NCBI GenBank assembly: GCA_030123525.1
Contig: CP126125.1
Location: forward strand, 2,170,001-2,234,000
From: ELB16-189 sp018266435
Lineage (GTDB): Bacteria > Bacteroidota > Bacteroidia > Cytophagales > Cyclobacteriaceae
Direction: 5' to 3'
Length of the DNA: 64,000 nucleotides
Below, one piece after another: positions 61,278-64,000 of this stretch. A program made the position numbers and the translations under genes. Below the pieces are notes generated by a model that made no database searches, was not told where the DNA came from, and was given only the letters and a program-made list of their open reading frames with translations. The first letter of the stretch is position 1. Every line of letters starts with the position of its first letter.

Positions 61278-62792
61278 ATGAATATAAAGTCATATTTAAG
61301 ATATGATTTCCCAGCGGGAATTGTAGTCTTTTTGGTAGCGCTGCCTTTGTGTTTGGGTATTGCGTTGGCATCGGGCGTGCCGTTGTTTGCCGGAGTAATC
61401 AGTGGCATTATTGGCGGTATTGTTGTTGGTTTTTTAAGCGGTTCACCCTTGAGTGTTACAGGTCCGGCAGCCGGACTTGCTACAATTGTTTTAGCGGGTG
61501 TAAATGAGCTTGGTTTTGCTGCATTTTTGTGTGCAGTAGTCATGGCGGGTGGGATGCAGATTTTAGCCGGCTATGCAAAGGCCGGAACATTGGGGCATTT
61601 TTTTCCATCGAGTGTGATTAAAGGCATGCTTGCGGGTATTGGTCTTATTCTTATTCTCAAGCAGTTGCCGCATGCAGTCGGCTATGATATGGACTTTGAA
61701 GGCGATGAAAATTTTTTGTATGCGGATGGTCAAAACACATTCAGCGATTTATTCAAAGCTTTGCACTACATAACTCCCGGGGCAGTTGTAATAAGTCTTC
61801 TATCGTTTTTTATATTGTCGGTATGGAATCATAATGTGTTGCAACGTTATAAATTTTTCAGAAAAATTCCCGCAGCATTAATCGTTGTGTTGATTGGAAT
61901 TGTGCTCAACTTTATTTTTCAGCAAGCGTTTCCCTTCTTGGCTATTGAAGAAAAACATTTGGTATCGGTACCGGTTCTTTCTTACGAAACATCGTGGCTG
62001 GAGTTTTTAACTTTTCCTGATTTTTCTCAGTTCTTCAATCAAAAAGTAATCCTTGCAGCATTTACCATTGCTGCGGTGGCAAGCCTTGAAACACTATTGA
62101 ACATTGAGGCTACTGATAAACTCGACCAGTATCACCGGGTCACACCACTCGATCGCGAATTAAAAGCACAAGGTGTTGCCAATGTTCTTGCAGGATTGGT
62201 TGGAGGGTTGCCTGTTACTTCGGTAGTGGTGCGAAGTTCTGCCAACGTGCAAGCGGGCGGTCGCAGTAAAGCATCGGCCATTACACATGGCCTTATTTTG
62301 TTGTTGTCGGTGATGCTGATTCCGCAATTACTTCGGCTTATTCCGTTGTCGGCATTGGCGAGTATTCTCATGGTTACAGGATATAAATTGTCCAAGCCCG
62401 TTTTGTTTAAAGAAATGTACCAAAACGGCCGGGCGCAGTTCATTCCTTTTGTTATTACATTGGTTGCGATTGTGCTTACCAATCTTTTGCTTGGAGTGTT
62501 AGTTGGCCTGGTAGCTGCAATCTTCTTTATTTTAAAAACTAATTTTCAGCAAGCATTCATTTTAGTAAATGACAACCGCCACTTTCTGCTCAAGTTCACT
62601 AAAGACGTTTCTTTTCTCCACAAATCAACCTTACGAAAATCATTTGAAAAAATTCCTGACGATGCCACGGTAACCATTGATGGTGCACAATCGCGCTTCA
62701 TCGATCACGACATCCGTGAGATGATTAAAGATTATGTCGAAATATCCAAAACAAAAAATATCAGTGTGCAATTAAAATACTTAAGCTTATGA
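61278..62792 (+). CDS. SulP family anion transporter, probable bicarbonate importer
   Basis: 504 residues. The N-terminal S-Y-L-R-Y-D-F-P-A-G-I-V-V-F-L-V-A-L-P-L-C-L-G-I-A is the SulP start, followed by about 12-14 helices with G-L-A-T-I-V-L-A-G and G-L-V-G-G-L-P-V-T-S-V-V-V-R-S-S-A-N. The C-terminal cytoplasmic STAS-like domain is short (about 430-504). SulP proteins carry sulfate, bicarbonate or other anions; coupling by ATGA overlap to a carbonic anhydrase points to bicarbonate. Confidence 0.93.
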   Translation: MNIKSYLRYDFPAGIVVFLVALPLCLGIALASGVPLFAGVISGIIGGIVVGFLSGSPLSVTGPAAGLATIVLAGVNELGFAAFLCAVVMAGGMQILAGYAKAGTLGHFFPSSVIKGMLAGIGLILILKQLPHAVGYDMDFEGDENFLYADGQNTFSDLFKALHYITPGAVVISLLSFFILSVWNHNVLQRYKFFRKIPAALIVVLIGIVLNFIFQQAFPFLAIEEKHLVSVPVLSYETSWLEFLTFPDFSQFFNQKVILAAFTIAAVASLETLLNIEATDKLDQYHRVTPLDRELKAQGVANVLAGLVGGLPVTSVVVRSSANVQAGGRSKASAITHGLILLLSVMLIPQLLRLIPLSALASILMVTGYKLSKPVLFKEMYQNGRAQFIPFVITLVAIVLTNLLLGVLVGLVAAIFFILKTNFQQAFILVNDNRHFLLKFTKDVSFLHKSTLRKSFEKIPDDATVTIDGAQSRFIDHDIREMIKDYVEISKTKNISVQLKYLSL

Positions 62793-63439
62793 ACAATCGA
62801 GTCATTGAAGAATACAAACAACTATTGCTGCAAAACAAGGCGTGGGTAGAGCAGAAGACTTTAGAAGATGCTGATTTTTTTAAGAAACTATCGAAAATAC
62901 AATCTCCTAAATTTTTGTGGATAGGTTGCTCTGACAGCCGCGTGCCTGCCAATGAAATTACAGGCACTAAGCCAGGCGAAGTATTTGTGCATCGAAATAT
63001 TGCCAACATGGTGGTAAATACTGATATGAATTTGCTCAGTGTACTGGATTATGCCGTGAACGTGTTAACGGTAGAGCACGTTATCGTGTGCGGCCATTAT
63101 GGATGCGGAGGGGTTCGTGCGGCTATGGGGCAGCAACAATATGGATTGATTGATAATTGGATTCGGGATATTAAAGATGTGTACCGCACGCACTATGAGG
63201 AACTGGAGGCGATTGCCGATTTGACTGCCCGCGAAAATAGATTGGTTGAGCTTAATGTAATCGAGCAAGTATATGATTTGAGTAAAACATCAATCATTCA
63301 AAGCGCGTGGAAAAAAAGGGGCGGTCCGTACATTCACGGTTGGGTGTATAACTTGGAAACCGGATTGATCAATGACCTCAACGTAACGTACCACAGTAAC
63401 TCAGAGCTGCCTGCTTTTTATCGATTGATGATTGATTGA
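62789..63439 (+). CDS. Beta-class carbonic anhydrase
   Basis: 216 residues. Interconverts CO2 and bicarbonate. The zinc ligands Cys47, His103 and Cys106 are present with the Asp49-Arg51 dyad (W-I-G-C-S-D-S-R-V-P-A-N and V-C-G-H-Y-G-C-G-G-V), typical of the E. coli Can type. It overlaps the SulP gene by four bases, giving a bicarbonate uptake and hydration pair. The ending F-Y-R-L-M-I-D is intact. Confidence 0.96.
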   Translation: MNNRVIEEYKQLLLQNKAWVEQKTLEDADFFKKLSKIQSPKFLWIGCSDSRVPANEITGTKPGEVFVHRNIANMVVNTDMNLLSVLDYAVNVLTVEHVIVCGHYGCGGVRAAMGQQQYGLIDNWIRDIKDVYRTHYEELEAIADLTARENRLVELNVIEQVYDLSKTSIIQSAWKKRGGPYIHGWVYNLETGLINDLNVTYHSNSELPAFYRLMID

Positions 63440-63515
63440 CCGAAATAATTTTTATTTGTATTTCGTCTCCTGTGGATTTTACGATGTGTGGGCGGGTAAC
63501 GAAACGATTGTTCAC

Positions 63516-63550
63516 TTTGCATCGTCCCCAAAAAAAGGAGACGATGCAAA
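63516..63550. other. Strong hairpin between the carbonic anhydrase and the TrmH-like gene
   Basis: TTTGCATCGTC (63516-63526) pairs perfectly with GACGATGCAAA (63540-63550), with CC/GG inside and a 7-A loop. The right arm also holds an AAGGAG and an ATG. An 8-bp TCGTCTCC at 63463-63470 could pair with the same GGAGACGA, giving a rival fold. No T tract follows on either strand, so a classic terminator is not obvious. Confidence 0.45.
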
Positions 63551-63573
63551 ACAATAACAGTTCGCTTCTAACT

Positions 63574-64000
63574 TCAAACTCCCCGCTGCCTCAATACCTC
63601 AAACACTACCACAGCCGCAGCATTAGAAACATTCATGCTGTCAATTTTGCCGCGCATGGGAATGATGATGTTGGCATCAGAATTTTTAGTCCAAGCTTCT
63701 GATAAACCTGTAGCTTCCGTGCCCATAACAATGGCCGTTGGCTGTGTAAAATCAATTTGATGGTACGGCTTAGCCGATTGAAGCGATGTGCAAAAAATAT
63801 GGATTTGATTTTTTTTCAGCCAATCAATAGTTTCTTCCGATGAGGCAGCCGCGAGTTGGTTGGTAAACACACAACCCACGCTTGAACGGATTACATTGGG
63901 GTTGTAAAAATCTGTTTGCAGATCGCAGATGATCACCGCATCTACGGCCGCTGCATCGGCTGTGCGCAACATGGCACCCAGGTTGCCGGGTTTCTCCACG
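63574..64000 (-). CDS. TrmH/SpoU family RNA methyltransferase (5' partial)
   Basis: The frame is open to the right window edge; 141 residues are visible. The three SpoU motifs are present: E-K-P-G-N-L-G-A-M-L-R-T-A-D-A (motif 1), I-V-M-G-T-E-A-T-G-L-S (motif 2) and I-P-M-R-G-K-I-D-S-M-N-V-S-N-A-A-A (motif 3). It transfers a methyl group to ribose of rRNA or tRNA using S-adenosylmethionine, via the knotted SPOUT fold. The missing N-terminus should begin outside the window. Confidence 0.92.
   Translation of the reverse strand, partial: VEKPGNLGAMLRTADAAAVDAVIICDLQTDFYNPNVIRSSVGCVFTNQLAAASSEETIDWLKKNQIHIFCTSLQSAKPYHQIDFTQPTAIVMGTEATGLSEAWTKNSDANIIIPMRGKIDSMNVSNAAAVVVFEVLRQRGV

Noticed and set aside
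63436..63702. 88-codon plus-strand ORF at the right end
   Set aside because: Most of it is antisense to the TrmH-like gene. Only the hairpin and the internal ATG are kept as a low-interest observation.
1..64000. Search by eye for CRISPR arrays, tRNA or rRNA genes, insertion sequences and phage genes
   Set aside because: No spaced direct repeats, cloverleaf patterns, conserved rRNA segments, transposase, integrase or phage proteins were found; a tRNAscan or ISfinder run would be needed to exclude rare cases.

Overview
The window reads as a chromosomal segment of a Bacteroidota bacterium, most likely order Cytophagales (an inference from gene content, not from a marker-gene tree). The signs are two proteins with CHU_C-type (type IX secretion, type B) C-terminal sorting domains, a PorP/SprF-like outer-membrane partner, a 7TMR-DISM histidine kinase, a PadR/PspC membrane module, many outer-membrane beta-barrels, and several TAnnTTTG promoter -7 boxes. 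I saw no rRNA, tRNA, CRISPR array, transposase, integrase or phage gene. About fifty genes are packed in short operons on both strands.

Layout. 1-9.5 kb: end of a T9SS adhesin; nadE, lgt and an Omp85-like barrel on the minus strand; a tiny membrane protein followed by a possible structured RNA; YceI, a sodium/solute symporter, OsmC and a MetZ-like sulfhydrylase. 9.5-17.2 kb: a NarL-type response regulator and 7TMR-DISM kinase facing a beta-helix protein, a 1000-residue repeat adhesin with a T9SS tail, and a PorP/SprF gene whose start codon is out of frame with the rest because of an eight-A tract. 17.2-25 kb: M20 amidohydrolase, aspS, two FMN-binding split-barrel proteins, ilvE, a DMT exporter. 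25-33 kb: AraC regulator, acyltransferase, TetR, an ECF sigma / anti-sigma-like / barrel operon, and a gene-free stretch with a possible relic. 33-45.5 kb: PadR + PspC, an NtrB/NtrC-type two-component pair, and a divergent MacAB-like export system (adaptor, ATPase, FtsX permease), then a decayed VPS10/BNR-repeat pseudogene and a YitT protein. 45.7-52.4 kb: a complete tripartite RND efflux operon (TolC, RND pump, lipoprotein adaptor) plus one barrel protein. 52.4-64 kb: two tandem paralogous porins, idi, a ligase-associated DEXH helicase, DUF2490-like and hydrolase genes, and an overlapping SulP transporter / beta-carbonic anhydrase pair, ending in a partial TrmH-type methyltransferase.

Most interesting points. 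(1) A sigma-54 circuit: the NtrC-like regulator lies beside a perfect 16-bp palindrome and a near-consensus -24/-12 promoter in front of the divergent export genes, with a second similar promoter-like site before the permease. (2) The PorP/SprF start-codon A8 tract, which is either a sequencing error or a slippage switch. (3) A long hairpin plus terminator immediately after a 63-residue membrane protein gene. (4) ATCCCC-N6-GGGGA palindromes at both ends of the 7TMR-DISM kinase gene. All calls come from reading the sequence; no database search was run.
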